Positions 52,357 to 60,820 of a stretch of DNA of 64,000 nt are shown piece by piece. A program made the translations under genes and the position numbers. The notes beneath the pieces were generated by a model. That model was not told the origin of the DNA. It saw only the letters and a list, made by a program, of their open reading frames with translations, and searched no databases. How positions within the stretch are numbered: position 1 is the stretch's first letter; each line of letters begins with the position of its first letter. Source of the DNA: Kibdelosporangium philippinense (GTDB taxonomy: Bacteria; Actinomycetota; Actinomycetes; Mycobacteriales; Pseudonocardiaceae). Location: contig NZ_JAJVCN010000003.1 in the NCBI RefSeq assembly GCF_021390435.2, positions 620,001-684,000 on the forward strand. Reading direction: 5' to 3'.

Positions 52357-53309
52357 AAGAAATCTGCGCGCCACTCTTTTGCGGTCCGGTGGGTTGCCGG
52401 GTCACGCAGGTTCGGATCGGCGCCGTGCGCCAGCAACCGCCGAACGCTGCCAGCCCGACCACTGCCCGCAGCGGTATGCAACGGCATCCGCTGCCATTTC
52501 TCGTCGGCCTCGTTGACGGGAGTGCCTGCGGCCACCAGTGCGTCGATGACGTCAAGGCGTTCGTGGTCGGCAGCGAACACCAACGCCCGCAACCGGTTCT
52601 GCAACGGAAACGCCGCCGGTTCCCATCCGCTCAGATCACCTGCCGTGGCCGCCATTTCCAGGCTGTCGATCCGTGCTCCCGAAGCCACGAGCAAATCAAC
52701 AACCTCGGTCATGGTGAACACGGCCGCGTGATGCAGCGCAGTCCCGCCAGGAACCCCGCCGGAATCCAAAGTGGACTTCGCTTCGATGTCAGCGCCCGCG
52801 TCGATCAGCACACGAGCGACCTCCGCGTCGCCGTAGCTGGCGGCCGTGATCAGCGGGGTCTCGCGGTCGCCGGGTTGCCCGTCCACCGGCGCACCGGCGT
52901 CGATCAGCGCCTTGGCCATGGCCGCCGTGCCCGGCAAGTCGGCGGGTAGCCCCAATCGTTCGTGATCGAACCGCAGCATCGCCATGTAACCGAGGACATC
53001 CGCGCCCCTCTTGTGGTCACACCAATGTTCCATCCTCGTCGTGGCCAGCGACGGGTGTTCGCGCAGCAGTTGAGCCAGCCGCGACAGGTCCCGGCTGTTG
53101 AAGACCTCACGCCGCGTGACCTCCAGCTTGAGCGCGGGCCAGCTGGAAAAGCCGTGTTCACGAGCGATCGCCAACTGTGCCGAGGCGAGGATCACCCGGT
53201 CGCCGATGCGGGCAAGCGCGTCAGGTTCGCCGCGTTGGGCAGCCCGCAGCAGATCCTTGGCCTGATTGCGCAACTGGCCCAGATTCGGGCGCGCGGGAAG
53301 AAACGGCAT
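52350..53309 (-). CDS. Ankyrin-repeat protein
   Basis: A 319-residue cytoplasmic protein. After an N-terminal helical region (LGQLRNQAKDLLRAAQRGEP) come about five ankyrin repeats, for example RETPLITAASYGDAEVARVL, GTALHHAAVFTMTEVVDLLV and MPLHTAAGSGRAGSVRRLLA. Ankyrin repeats bind other proteins; no partner is evident here. The gene ends RADFFS and takes its TGA from the arm of palindromic repeat copy 3. Confidence 0.9.
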   Translation of the reverse strand: MPFLPARPNLGQLRNQAKDLLRAAQRGEPDALARIGDRVILASAQLAIAREHGFSSWPALKLEVTRREVFNSRDLSRLAQLLREHPSLATTRMEHWCDHKRGADVLGYMAMLRFDHERLGLPADLPGTAAMAKALIDAGAPVDGQPGDRETPLITAASYGDAEVARVLIDAGADIEAKSTLDSGGVPGGTALHHAAVFTMTEVVDLLVASGARIDSLEMAATAGDLSGWEPAAFPLQNRLRALVFAADHERLDVIDALVAAGTPVNEADEKWQRMPLHTAAGSGRAGSVRRLLAHGADPNLRDPATHRTAKEWRADFFS

Positions 53310-53444
53310 GACGTCTCCTTCGTTGCCCCGTGGTCCGCGTCGGGGTCGAAAGAGGCGTCAGCATCTGGCGTGACACTTCAGAGGTGGACTCAGTCCTGCC
53401 CGCGGACCCGGCGGCGCCCTCCAGCGCTCACCGGCAGCGTAGCC

Positions 53445-54539
53445 CTATGGCCGCGGCTTGTGTACGGGCTTGGCGACCGGCTTGGTCGTGTCGGTCTGCG
53501 AGTCGTCCGGCTCCGCTGGCTCCCAATGCTCCTTGGGCGGGCCACCCGCGGCCTCGGTCTGCGAGACCGGCTTGATCGCCTTGGTCGGCGACTCATCCGG
53601 GCGCCGCTCCTCGGGCAGCGGGTCGAGCACGGGCGTCGCGTTCTCCAACACGACGTCGGCATCCTGGATCAGGCTGCGGGCCTGGCGGAGCTGGTTGGCC
53701 ACGCGGGTACGCAGCTGACGCAGCGCGGCGACGCGCTGAGCCGCATGGCTGATCCGACGGTTGGCTTCCTCGGTCGCTTCGCGGACGCGGCGGTGGGCTT
53801 CCTCACTTGCTTCCTGCAAGCGGGCTTTCGACTCGGTGATCGCGTCGTGCCTGCGGCGGTTCGACTCTTCCGTCGCCTCGCGGACCCGGCGTTCGGCTTC
53901 CGATTTGCTCGTCGCTTCCTGCTCGGCCAGCGCGCGCATCGACTCCGTGCGACGAGAGGCCATCGCGATCTCGAAGTCCTCTTCGACCTGCGTACGGCGC
54001 TGCTCGGACTCCTGGTCCAGCTTGGCCCGCTCGTCCTGGGCCGCCTTGGTGATCTCGTCGGCTTCCTGGCGGGCCTTCGCCAGCACTTCGCGGTGCTCGG
54101 ACTCCATCTCGGCCCGGCGCGTGTCCAGGCCACGCAGCATTTCTTCGTAACGGGCGCGCAGCGCGTTGGCGTCTGTCTCCGCCTTCGCCCTGATGTGGCC
54201 GGCTTCGGCCTCGGCCCGCGCCTTGGTCTCGGTCGCTTCGTCCTGCGCGAGGCGCAGCATTCGCTGCAGACGTTCGCTCAGGCCTTCCAGCGTGGTCGGC
54301 GGCAGCGAGAGCCGCTCGATCTGGCCGCGCATGTCGTCGAGCTCCGAGCGGGCGATCTCCAGCTGGCGCGCCAGATCCGCCGCCTGTGACACCGCCGCGT
54401 CGCGGTCGGCGGCGAGCAGGCGCATGTCCCGGTCCACCCGTTCCAGGTGTTCGTCAACCTGGGCACGGTTGTAGCCGCGCTTCGCGTAGTCGAAACCTGC
54501 GCCAAGGGGTACGAGCTCGCGCTCCTCGCCTAGAGCCAT
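53445..54539 (-). CDS. DivIVA-like coiled-coil protein
   Basis: A 364-residue protein that is almost entirely coiled coil. Residues 14-40 (FDYAKRGYNRAQVDEHLERV) match the N-terminal membrane-targeting DivIVA segment. A charged, Ala/Glu/Arg-rich coiled coil covers about 60-300, and a disordered Pro-rich tail follows. Such proteins organise polar growth or division in actinomycetes (related to DivIVA/Wag31 and Scy/FilP-like scaffolds). It is larger than Wag31 and not in a division cluster, so I do not assign a symbol. Confidence 0.8.
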   Translation of the reverse strand: MALGEERELVPLGAGFDYAKRGYNRAQVDEHLERVDRDMRLLAADRDAAVSQAADLARQLEIARSELDDMRGQIERLSLPPTTLEGLSERLQRMLRLAQDEATETKARAEAEAGHIRAKAETDANALRARYEEMLRGLDTRRAEMESEHREVLAKARQEADEITKAAQDERAKLDQESEQRRTQVEEDFEIAMASRRTESMRALAEQEATSKSEAERRVREATEESNRRRHDAITESKARLQEASEEAHRRVREATEEANRRISHAAQRVAALRQLRTRVANQLRQARSLIQDADVVLENATPVLDPLPEERRPDESPTKAIKPVSQTEAAGGPPKEHWEPAEPDDSQTDTTKPVAKPVHKPRP

Positions 54540-54666
54540 GCACCCAACCTACCGCGAGTCGAGTGTCGCCAAACCCACTCCCTTGACCCGATCGAAGACT
54601 TGACCGGCCGGCCAACCAAGCGCACTATCAAGACGTAGGACCTTTCTCCTCACGGAGGTGATCGCC

Positions 54667-55044
54667 ATGAGCGACACATCTAGCTCAGTGCGGGCCTGGA
54701 CCCGTTGGCAGGACTGGGCGGAGGTGGTGCTCGGAGTGGTCGCGGTGCTTTCGCCGCTCTGGCTGGACACGACGAACACCGTGATGTGGACAATGATCGT
54801 CCTCGGTGCCCTGATCGCACTGGACGGCTTGTTCTCGCTCGCTATGCCGGGCGTTGTCTACGGCGAGTACGTGCAGGTCGTACTCGGAGTGTTGCTCTTC
54901 ATCTCGCCATGGGTCATGGGCTTCACCGACATGACCGGCGCCATGTGGAGTTCGTTCATTATCGGAGCGCTGACCCTCATCGTCGGTCTGGCCGCACTGC
55001 CGGCCGCCAACACGGCACACCGCGGAATGGCGGGCCAGCACTGA
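54667..55044 (+). CDS. SPW-repeat membrane protein
   Basis: A 125-residue integral membrane protein with four short helices arranged as two SPW repeats. The sequence VVLGVVAVLSPLWL is echoed by VVLGVLLFISPWVMGF. The ATG at 54667 has a strong GGAGGTGAT. The function of SPW proteins is unknown. It lies 82 bp upstream of a TetR-type regulator in the same direction. Confidence 0.85.
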   Translation: MSDTSSSVRAWTRWQDWAEVVLGVVAVLSPLWLDTTNTVMWTMIVLGALIALDGLFSLAMPGVVYGEYVQVVLGVLLFISPWVMGFTDMTGAMWSSFIIGALTLIVGLAALPAANTAHRGMAGQH

Positions 55045-55126
55045 GTTTTACGCCAACCTTGTTGCGGAGTGCGTACCGGACTTGGTGTGATGCCGGTGCG
55101 CATTCCGCTTGAGGGGGTTGTTGCCA

Positions 55127-55714
55127 GTGGCCCGGTCGAAGTCCGGTGACGATCCCTCCGCGAAGGAACGGATCCTCGCCGCAGCAGAGAAACTGTTCGC
55201 CGAGTCGGGATTCGACGCGACGCCGACCTCACGTATCGCCGAAGCCGCCCGAGTGCCCAAAGGCCTCGTGCACTACTACTTCCGCCGCAAGTCAGACCTG
55301 CTGACCGCGTTGGTCAAGCGACTGCCTGACCAGTTCATCGAACCAGCGAACGTCGTGGTGCCAGGAGACGTGGCAGCGAGCCTGCGCGGGCTCGTCGCCG
55401 AATTGGACGCCCGACTCTCGGATTCCAGACTGCTCTCCCACCTGTTATGGCGGGAAGCAGACACCCACAAAGATGTCCGCGAAGCCCTCCAGGCGCGGTT
55501 CCAGACGATCGTGCACCAGGTGAAGGCGGTGATCATCGCCGCTGGCGCGGGGTCGATCGCCTTGGCCGACGTCGACAGCGCGGCCGGGTTGTTCGCCCTT
55601 GCCGTGAGCTACCGGCATTCGGTGGCACGGCACCCGGAGGACCCCCCGATGATGGACCGCGAGGTCGAGTTCATCGCCGACGCGCTGACCCTGGGCGCGG
55701 GCGCGAAAACCTGA
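55127..55714 (+). CDS. TetR-family transcriptional regulator
   Basis: A 195-residue regulator. The helix-turn-helix covers AKERILAAAEKLFAESGFDA and TSRIAEAARVPKGLVHYYFR. The C-terminal ligand domain is divergent, as usual. The GTG at 55127 is preferred, with GAGGGGG upstream; TTG codons at 55109, 55118 and 55121 are in frame. A hairpin terminator follows six bases after the stop. Targets are not evident. Confidence 0.88.
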   Translation: MARSKSGDDPSAKERILAAAEKLFAESGFDATPTSRIAEAARVPKGLVHYYFRRKSDLLTALVKRLPDQFIEPANVVVPGDVAASLRGLVAELDARLSDSRLLSHLLWREADTHKDVREALQARFQTIVHQVKAVIIAAGAGSIALADVDSAAGLFALAVSYRHSVARHPEDPPMMDREVEFIADALTLGAGAKT

Positions 55715-55719
55715 CAGTC

Positions 55720-55749
55720 GTGCCCCCGATGTTTTGTCGGGGGCACTGT
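55720..55749. terminator. Hairpin terminator between convergent genes
   Basis: Perfect 10-bp arms GTGCCCCCGA and TCGGGGGCAC around a TGTTTTG loop, followed by TGTTTC. It separates the TetR gene and the convergent FmdB-type gene. Confidence 0.8.
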
Positions 55750-55768
55750 TTCATGGGGCACCGGGCTG

Positions 55769-55990
55769 TCAACCGCAGCAGCCGCCACCGCAGCAACCGC
55801 CGCCACCACCTGAAGGCGCCATGGCCGGAGCAGCGCCACCGGCACGGCCACCGAGACCGGCCATGGTGAGCAGCTTCACGGTGTCGGTGTGGCCGGACGG
55901 ACAGGAGGCAGGGGCGCTCGACTCGCTCATCGGCCGGTTGACCTCGAACGTGTCGGCACAGTCACGGCACTTGAACTCATAGGTCGGCAC
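55769..55990 (-). CDS. FmdB-family zinc-ribbon protein
   Basis: A 73-residue protein with the FmdB/CxxC_CxxC_SSSS-type zinc ribbon: PTYEFKCRDCADTFEV, then ASCPSGH. The tail is glycine-rich with clustered cysteines (GGGGGCCGGGCCG), which may bind metal. The GTG at 55990 is the start; the open frame above it is not supported. It is divergent from the small gene at 56014. Confidence 0.85.
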   Translation of the reverse strand: MPTYEFKCRDCADTFEVNRPMSESSAPASCPSGHTDTVKLLTMAGLGGRAGGAAPAMAPSGGGGGCCGGGCCG

Positions 55991-56013
55991 GCCTCGAAAT
56001 ATAGTTCTTGCCT

Positions 56014-56301
56014 GTGCCCCGACGGAACCGGACCAAGCGCGATGAGCCACGCATCAGCGGCGCGGCTTCGCTGCAACGCAGCGAGCAGGGGCCGGATGGC
56101 GATTGGTACGTCCGGGCTGTTTCGGGCACGGCGACGACCAAGACGTATCGCTGTCCCGGCTGTGATCACGAGATCCGGCCGGGCACTCCACACGTGGTGA
56201 CGTGGCCAGCGGATGACTACGGCAGCGTGGAAGAACGCAGGCATTGGCATCGTGCCTGTTGGGAGGCCAGGCTGCGGCGCAAGCCGACTAGGCGCGCCTG
56301 A
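56014..56301 (+). CDS. Small conserved actinobacterial protein with CxxC/HxxxC motif
   Basis: A 95-residue basic protein. YRCPGCDHEIRPGTPHVV and RRHWHRACWEARL give two Cys and His/Cys, a probable zinc site. Similar small proteins, often labelled ATP/GTP-binding, are widespread in actinobacteria; their function is unknown. The GTG at 56014 is likely; a TTG at 56008 is in frame. It is divergent from the FmdB-type gene and its end overlaps the cyclase gene by 14 bases. Confidence 0.75.
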   Translation: MPRRNRTKRDEPRISGAASLQRSEQGPDGDWYVRAVSGTATTKTYRCPGCDHEIRPGTPHVVTWPADDYGSVEERRHWHRACWEARLRRKPTRRA

Positions 56302-57250
56302 GCACCGACGGTTTCAGGCGGTGGAAGCCGCGCACGGACACCGGTCGCCGCTGCCGGATCGAGAACGCCGAGTTGTCCGCCAAAGCGGCGGCCATCTCGG
56401 AGTCGATCAGCACCGCGCCCGGGCGGCAGATAGACGTCAGACGGCTCGCGATGTTCACGGTCGATCCGTAAACATCCCCGAACCGGCTCAGCACGCGCCC
56501 ATACGCCAGACCCGCGCGCAGTGAAGGCAGTTCAGAGTCCTCCTCGGCCAAGGAGACCAGGGTCAAAGCGATGTCCGCGCCTGCCTGTGGCGTGTCGGCG
56601 ACGAACAGGACCTCGTCGCCGAGCATCTTCACCACGCGGCCGTGATGTTCCGCGATCGCTTCAGTCACAGTGGTTTCGAACCGTTCCAGGACTGACGCCA
56701 GCTCGGTTTCGCTCGACCGGCGCGTCAGCGAGGTGTAGCCGACCATGTCCGCGAATCCGACGGCCTGGCTGCCTTCTTCCAGGGGTTCTTCGGGCGCCGC
56801 GAGGGCGCGACCGGCGTAGGCCGCGAGCTGGCGGCGCCAGGTGAAGTTGTGCAGCCGTTCCAAGTCCGGGATCAGCTGGTCGATGAAACGGGCGAAACCG
56901 CGCTCGTCCTCAAGCAAAGCTGGCTGTGTGGCCACGAGTTCACGCAGGACGTGGATCTCCATCTCGGCGATCCTGGACACGTGCTGGCCAAGCACCCGCG
57001 CGATCGAGTTCTGCACGGACTCGGAGTAAAGCCCCAGGTCAGCCAGTTCCTGGACCATCCGAAGGGCTTCGACGTCGTTCTCGGTGAAGACCACCTCGTC
57101 GTCGCCGACGCTCGCGAAACCCAATGACCGCCACAGTTCCGTGGCGCGCTCCAGCGGCACGCCCGCTTTGGCGGCCACCTCGTGCCGGGTGTACTTCCGG
57201 CGGCCGCCGAGCAGGACGCGCTCGATCCTGGCCTGGAGGGACTCGCTCAT
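56288..57250 (-). CDS. Class III adenylate/guanylate cyclase
   Basis: A 320-residue cytoplasmic cyclase. The N-terminal 150 residues form an all-helical regulatory domain like that of the pH-sensing mycobacterial cyclase Rv1264. The catalytic domain covers about 160-320. It has the first metal Asp in VGFADMVGYTSLTRRS, the second metal Asp and substrate Lys in GRVVKMLGDEVLFVAD, and the transition-state Asn and Arg in VYGSTVNIASRL. All are present, so it should be active; ATP is the likely substrate. The universal stress protein gene lies upstream in the same direction. Confidence 0.9.
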   Translation of the reverse strand: MSESLQARIERVLLGGRRKYTRHEVAAKAGVPLERATELWRSLGFASVGDDEVVFTENDVEALRMVQELADLGLYSESVQNSIARVLGQHVSRIAEMEIHVLRELVATQPALLEDERGFARFIDQLIPDLERLHNFTWRRQLAAYAGRALAAPEEPLEEGSQAVGFADMVGYTSLTRRSSETELASVLERFETTVTEAIAEHHGRVVKMLGDEVLFVADTPQAGADIALTLVSLAEEDSELPSLRAGLAYGRVLSRFGDVYGSTVNIASRLTSICRPGAVLIDSEMAAALADNSAFSIRQRRPVSVRGFHRLKPSVLRRA

Positions 57251-57311
57251 GCCTGGTCACCAACATCGCGTGAGCGGCGCACTGCGCTGAATGATTCGCT
57301 CGCAGGCTCGC

Positions 57312-57764
57312 TCATGTGGTGTGCACGATGAGCACGTCAACGCCGGATTTCCGGGCGGCCTCGGACGGCACCGAACCCAGGATGCGCCCGGCCAGCGTGT
57401 TCAGGCCACGGTTGCCGACTACCAGGAGGTCCGCCGAGCGTTCCTTGACCACCTTGGTCAACGTTGCCACCGGCTCGCCGACCACGGCAACGGTGTCGAT
57501 CTTGTCGGCGCCTGCCCTGGCAGCACGCTCGGACGCGGTCCGGACCGTGTCCTCGGCCGGTGCTGAGCCGACGACCTGGTAGGAGACGTCGTTCCCGAGC
57601 TCGTCTTGTGCATGGTCGACGTCACGCTGGCTCGCGGGTTGGTAAGCGCACGCGATGACCAGCGTCGCGCCGGTGGACGCGGCCACGGCGGCGGCCTTGT
57701 CGACCGCGCGATACGACGAGTCCGACCCGTCTGTGCCGACGACAATGGTCTGGTAGGCAGCCAT
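57312..57764 (-). CDS. Universal stress protein (UspA family)
   Basis: A 150-residue single-domain protein. The start TIVVGTDGSDSSYRAVDKA and the ATP-binding motif VVGNRGLNTLAGRILGSVP are typical of ATP-binding Usp proteins. The ATG at 57764 has GGAGGG upstream. It sits 61 bp upstream of the cyclase gene on the same strand. Confidence 0.92.
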   Translation of the reverse strand: MAAYQTIVVGTDGSDSSYRAVDKAAAVAASTGATLVIACAYQPASQRDVDHAQDELGNDVSYQVVGSAPAEDTVRTASERAARAGADKIDTVAVVGEPVATLTKVVKERSADLLVVGNRGLNTLAGRILGSVPSEAARKSGVDVLIVHTT

Positions 57765-57829
57765 GGGAGCCCTCCTCGGCGATCTACTGCGGGTAACCTA
57801 CCGTTCCAACGGATCAGCCGCGGGTTGAG

Positions 57830-58708
57830 TCACGCTGGAGAAGCGAAGTGCTCGATCGTGTGATCGCGGAACCGCCGGGCAGCAGCTGACAGATACGTGT
57901 CGTCACGCCAGACCACGCTCAGGACACGACGGCAGTCCGGGTCGTCGACCTCCAGCCACGCCATGGGCGTGCGGCTGCGGGCCCCTCGGCACATCCCCGG
58001 CATGAACCCAACGCCGAGACCGGCGCCGATCAGGTCGCCCATCACGCCTGGTTCGTCGCTTTCGCAGACGATGTGCAGGTCAACGCCAGCTTTCCCGAAC
58101 AGCCGCTCGGCCAGCTCGCGGGGCCAGCAGCCGCGGCGGGTCGTGACGAATGGCTCGCCAGCCAGGTCGGAAATGCTGACGCTTTGCCGTGAGGCCAGGT
58201 GGTGTCCGGCAGGCACGCACAGCATGACGGGCTCGTCCAGCACGACCTTGCTGCTGACGTCCACGCCGGACAACGGCTGCGAGGCGACACACAGCTGGAC
58301 GTCGCCGTTTCGCAACTGCTCGGCCATCGTGCTCGCTGACGACTGAAACAGCCGCACGTCCGCCGGATGTTCGGCGACGAAGGACTGAAGCAGCTCGGTG
58401 ACGGTCAGCAGGGTCTCGGCGGCGACGCCGACCGTGCCGCGGTCCAGGCCTGCGGTGTCGGCGAGTTCCTGCCGCGCGTTGTCGACCTCGGCAAGGATCC
58501 GGTCCACGCGGGACAGAAACGCGGTGCCGAACTGGTTGAGCCGGATCCGGCGCCCCTGCCGGTCGAACAACGGCACGCCGAGGTCGGTCTCCAGGCGCGC
58601 GAGCGTCCGGCTGAGCGACGGTTGGGCGACGTGTAGCTGCTCGGCGGCCCGGCCGACGTGCTCGAGCCGGGCGACGGCCTGGAAATAGCGAAGCGCCAGA
58701 AGATCCAC
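57830..58708 (-). CDS. LysR-family transcriptional regulator
   Basis: A 292-residue regulator. The helix-turn-helix is EHVGRAAEQLHVAQPSLSRT, followed by LARLETDLGVPLFDRQGR. The effector domain (GTVGVAAETLLTVTELLQSF and following) is typical. The GTG at 58708 has GGGAGG eight bases upstream; the frame continues upstream only through repeat DNA. It is divergent from the double dehydrogenase gene, so it may control it. The repeat block at 58736-58857 lies between them. Confidence 0.9.
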   Translation of the reverse strand: MDLLALRYFQAVARLEHVGRAAEQLHVAQPSLSRTLARLETDLGVPLFDRQGRRIRLNQFGTAFLSRVDRILAEVDNARQELADTAGLDRGTVGVAAETLLTVTELLQSFVAEHPADVRLFQSSASTMAEQLRNGDVQLCVASQPLSGVDVSSKVVLDEPVMLCVPAGHHLASRQSVSISDLAGEPFVTTRRGCWPRELAERLFGKAGVDLHIVCESDEPGVMGDLIGAGLGVGFMPGMCRGARSRTPMAWLEVDDPDCRRVLSVVWRDDTYLSAAARRFRDHTIEHFASPA

Positions 58709-58735
58709 AGTGACTACCTCCCAAGTCGCCCGGGC

Positions 58736-58857
58736 GTGTCCACCGTTCCGACACACCGAAATACACGTTCCGGCACACCGAGTGCGCCGCGGAAGTGCCG
58801 GAACGGTCAAGTCACTGTGCCGGAACGGTGGACACGGTGTGCCGGAACGGTGGACAC
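58736..58857. repeat. 22-bp repeat, two direct then three inverted copies (array 3)
   Basis: Two plus-strand units (58736-58757 and 58758-58779, the second degenerate) are followed after 12 bases by three units in the opposite orientation (58792-58813, 58814-58835, 58836-58857). All have the exact 22-base spacing. The whole block can fold into a long imperfect hairpin. It occupies the divergent promoter region of the LysR and dehydrogenase genes. Confidence 0.93.
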
Positions 58858-58989
58858 GGCGTTCTTTGTGACACGGTCTTTGTGACGCGGCCTTCTTTCT
58901 CGATACTGAGGCGTAGTTCACGAAATTCCATGCGATTGCCGGGGCATCGTGGTTACCCAACGGTAGGACCCGGCCCTTGGAGGTTTCCG

Positions 58990-60768
58990 GTGAGTCGCGA
59001 ATTCAGGCGTGTTGGCGTGGTCGGTCTCGGCATTCAGGGTGCCGGGGTCGCGGAAGTGTTCGCGCGTGCCGGGTTCGCGGTAGTCGGCGTGGAGATCGAC
59101 GAGAAAAGCCTTGCGCGTGGCCGCAGCTCGATCGAGCACTCGACCGAACGGGCCGTCGCGGGCGGCAAGCTGACCGAGGACGAGCGGACCGCCTTGCTCG
59201 ACAGGGTCAGCTACACGACCAGGCTCGCCGATGTGTCCGAATGCGACATCGTGGTCGAGGCCGTGACCGAGCAACTCTCGCTGAAAGCCGATGTGTTCGC
59301 CGAGCTCGACCGGATCACCCGGCCGGAGACCATCCTCGCGACCAACACATCGTCCCTTTCGGTCACCGAGATCAGCGTCCACACTGGACGCCCGGAACGA
59401 GTCATCGGTACGCACTTCTTCAACCCGGCGCCAGTGCTCAAACTGGTCGAGGTGGTCCGTACGGTCGTCACCGAGCCGGACGTGATCGCGGACGTGACCG
59501 CCCTGATCGAGCGGGTCGGCAAGACCGCGCTGGTGATCGGCGACCGGGCGGGTTTTCTGTCCAACTCGCTGCTGTTCAGCTACCTCAACCACGCGGTGCG
59601 GATGTACGAGCAGAAGTACGCCTCGCGTGAGGACCTCGACGCCGCGATGCGTTACGGCTGCGGCTACCCGATGGGCCCGTTGGCGCTGCTCGACCTGATC
59701 GGCCTGGACATCGCGTCGGAAGTCCTTGACACGATGTACAAGCAGTCCCGCGACCGGCTGCACGCCCCGGCGCCGCTGCTCAAGCAAATGATCACGGCGG
59801 GTTTGCTCGGCCGGAAGAGCGGCCGGGGTTTCTACACTTACGAGGAGCCAGGTTCGCCGGTCGTCGTGCCGGACGCCAAGACGCCACGTAAGTCCACTGA
59901 GGACGCGGTCATGCCCAGGAATGTCGTCCGGGTTGGCGTGGTCGGCACCGGCACGATGGCGACCGGGATCGCCGAGGTGTTCGCCAAGAAGGGCTTCGAC
60001 GTCGTGCTGCGCGCTCGCAGCGAGGACAAGGCCCAAGCGGCCGTTGCGAAGGTCCGCAAGTCGCTGGATCGCGCGGTCGCAAAGGGCCGGATGTCCGAAG
60101 TGGACCGTGACAGGGTGCTCGCGAAGATCGTGCCGGCGGTCGAGTTCGAGGAGCTGGCCGACTGCGATCTGGTGATCGAGGCAGTGGCCGAGGACCTTTC
60201 GGTGAAGCGCGCGGTCTTCGGCGCACTGGACGAGGTCTGCAAGCCGGGCACGGTCCTGGCGACGACCACGTCCTGCCTGCCGGTGATCGAATGCGCGGCC
60301 GCGACATCGCGCCCCGCGGACGTGATCGGCCTGCACTTCTTCAACCCGGCGCAGGTGATGAAGCTGGTTGAGATCGTGGACACGATCGCGACCAGCGCCG
60401 ACGTGGTCGCCACGGCACACGCGATCTGCGAGAAGGTCGGCAAGCACCCGGTGCACTGCGGCGACCGCGCGGGGTTCATCGTGAACGCGCTGCTGTTCCC
60501 GTACCTCAACGATGCGGTGAAGATGGTCGAGGCGCACTACGCCTCGGCCGAAGAGGTCGACAACGCGATGAAGACCGCGTGCAGCCTGCCGATGGGCCCG
60601 TTCGAGCTGCTGGATGTCGTCGGTCTCGATGTGTCGCTGGCCATCGAACGCACGCTGTACAACGAGTTCCGCGAGCCCGGCTTCGCCCCCGCACCCCTGC
60701 TGGAACACCTGGTCACGGCAGGCCGCCTAGGCCGCAAAACCGGCAAAGGCTTCCGCGATTACACCTGA
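58990..60768 (+). CDS. Tandem 3-hydroxyacyl-CoA dehydrogenase (two fused HBDH units)
   Basis: A 592-residue protein made of two similar 3-hydroxybutyryl-CoA dehydrogenase units, residues 1-295 and 310-592. Unit 1 has the NAD motif VGVVGLGIQGAGVAEVF, the catalytic HFFNPAPVLKLVEV and GYPMGPLALLDLIGLD. Unit 2 has VGVVGTGTMATGIAEVF, HFFNPAQVMKLVEI and SLPMGPFELLDVVGLD. The third Gly of the GxGxxG motif is Ala in unit 2, and TNTSSL of unit 1 is TTTSCL there. The likely reaction is oxidation of 3-hydroxyacyl-CoA or reduction of acetoacetyl-CoA. The GTG at 58990 has GGAGG six bases upstream. Confidence 0.9.
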   Translation: MSREFRRVGVVGLGIQGAGVAEVFARAGFAVVGVEIDEKSLARGRSSIEHSTERAVAGGKLTEDERTALLDRVSYTTRLADVSECDIVVEAVTEQLSLKADVFAELDRITRPETILATNTSSLSVTEISVHTGRPERVIGTHFFNPAPVLKLVEVVRTVVTEPDVIADVTALIERVGKTALVIGDRAGFLSNSLLFSYLNHAVRMYEQKYASREDLDAAMRYGCGYPMGPLALLDLIGLDIASEVLDTMYKQSRDRLHAPAPLLKQMITAGLLGRKSGRGFYTYEEPGSPVVVPDAKTPRKSTEDAVMPRNVVRVGVVGTGTMATGIAEVFAKKGFDVVLRARSEDKAQAAVAKVRKSLDRAVAKGRMSEVDRDRVLAKIVPAVEFEELADCDLVIEAVAEDLSVKRAVFGALDEVCKPGTVLATTTSCLPVIECAAATSRPADVIGLHFFNPAQVMKLVEIVDTIATSADVVATAHAICEKVGKHPVHCGDRAGFIVNALLFPYLNDAVKMVEAHYASAEEVDNAMKTACSLPMGPFELLDVVGLDVSLAIERTLYNEFREPGFAPAPLLEHLVTAGRLGRKTGKGFRDYT

Positions 60769-60774
60769 TCAGAC

Positions 60775-60820
60775 CTCGTGAGTGGTTAGCCGCGTTAGAA
60801 CACGCATAACCACTCACGAG
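60775..60820 (+). terminator. Palindromic intergenic repeat, copy 4
   Basis: 14-bp arms (CTCGTGAGTGGTTA at 60775-60788 and its complement at 60807-60820) flank a loop with GTTAGAACACG. It lies between the convergent dehydrogenase and CadD-like genes. The CadD-like stop codon lies inside the right arm. Confidence 0.85.

Noticed and set aside
58918..60708. 596-codon minus-strand frame opposite the dehydrogenase gene
   Set aside because: Typical high-GC antisense shadow rich in Arg, His and Asp; the plus strand has a clear enzyme.
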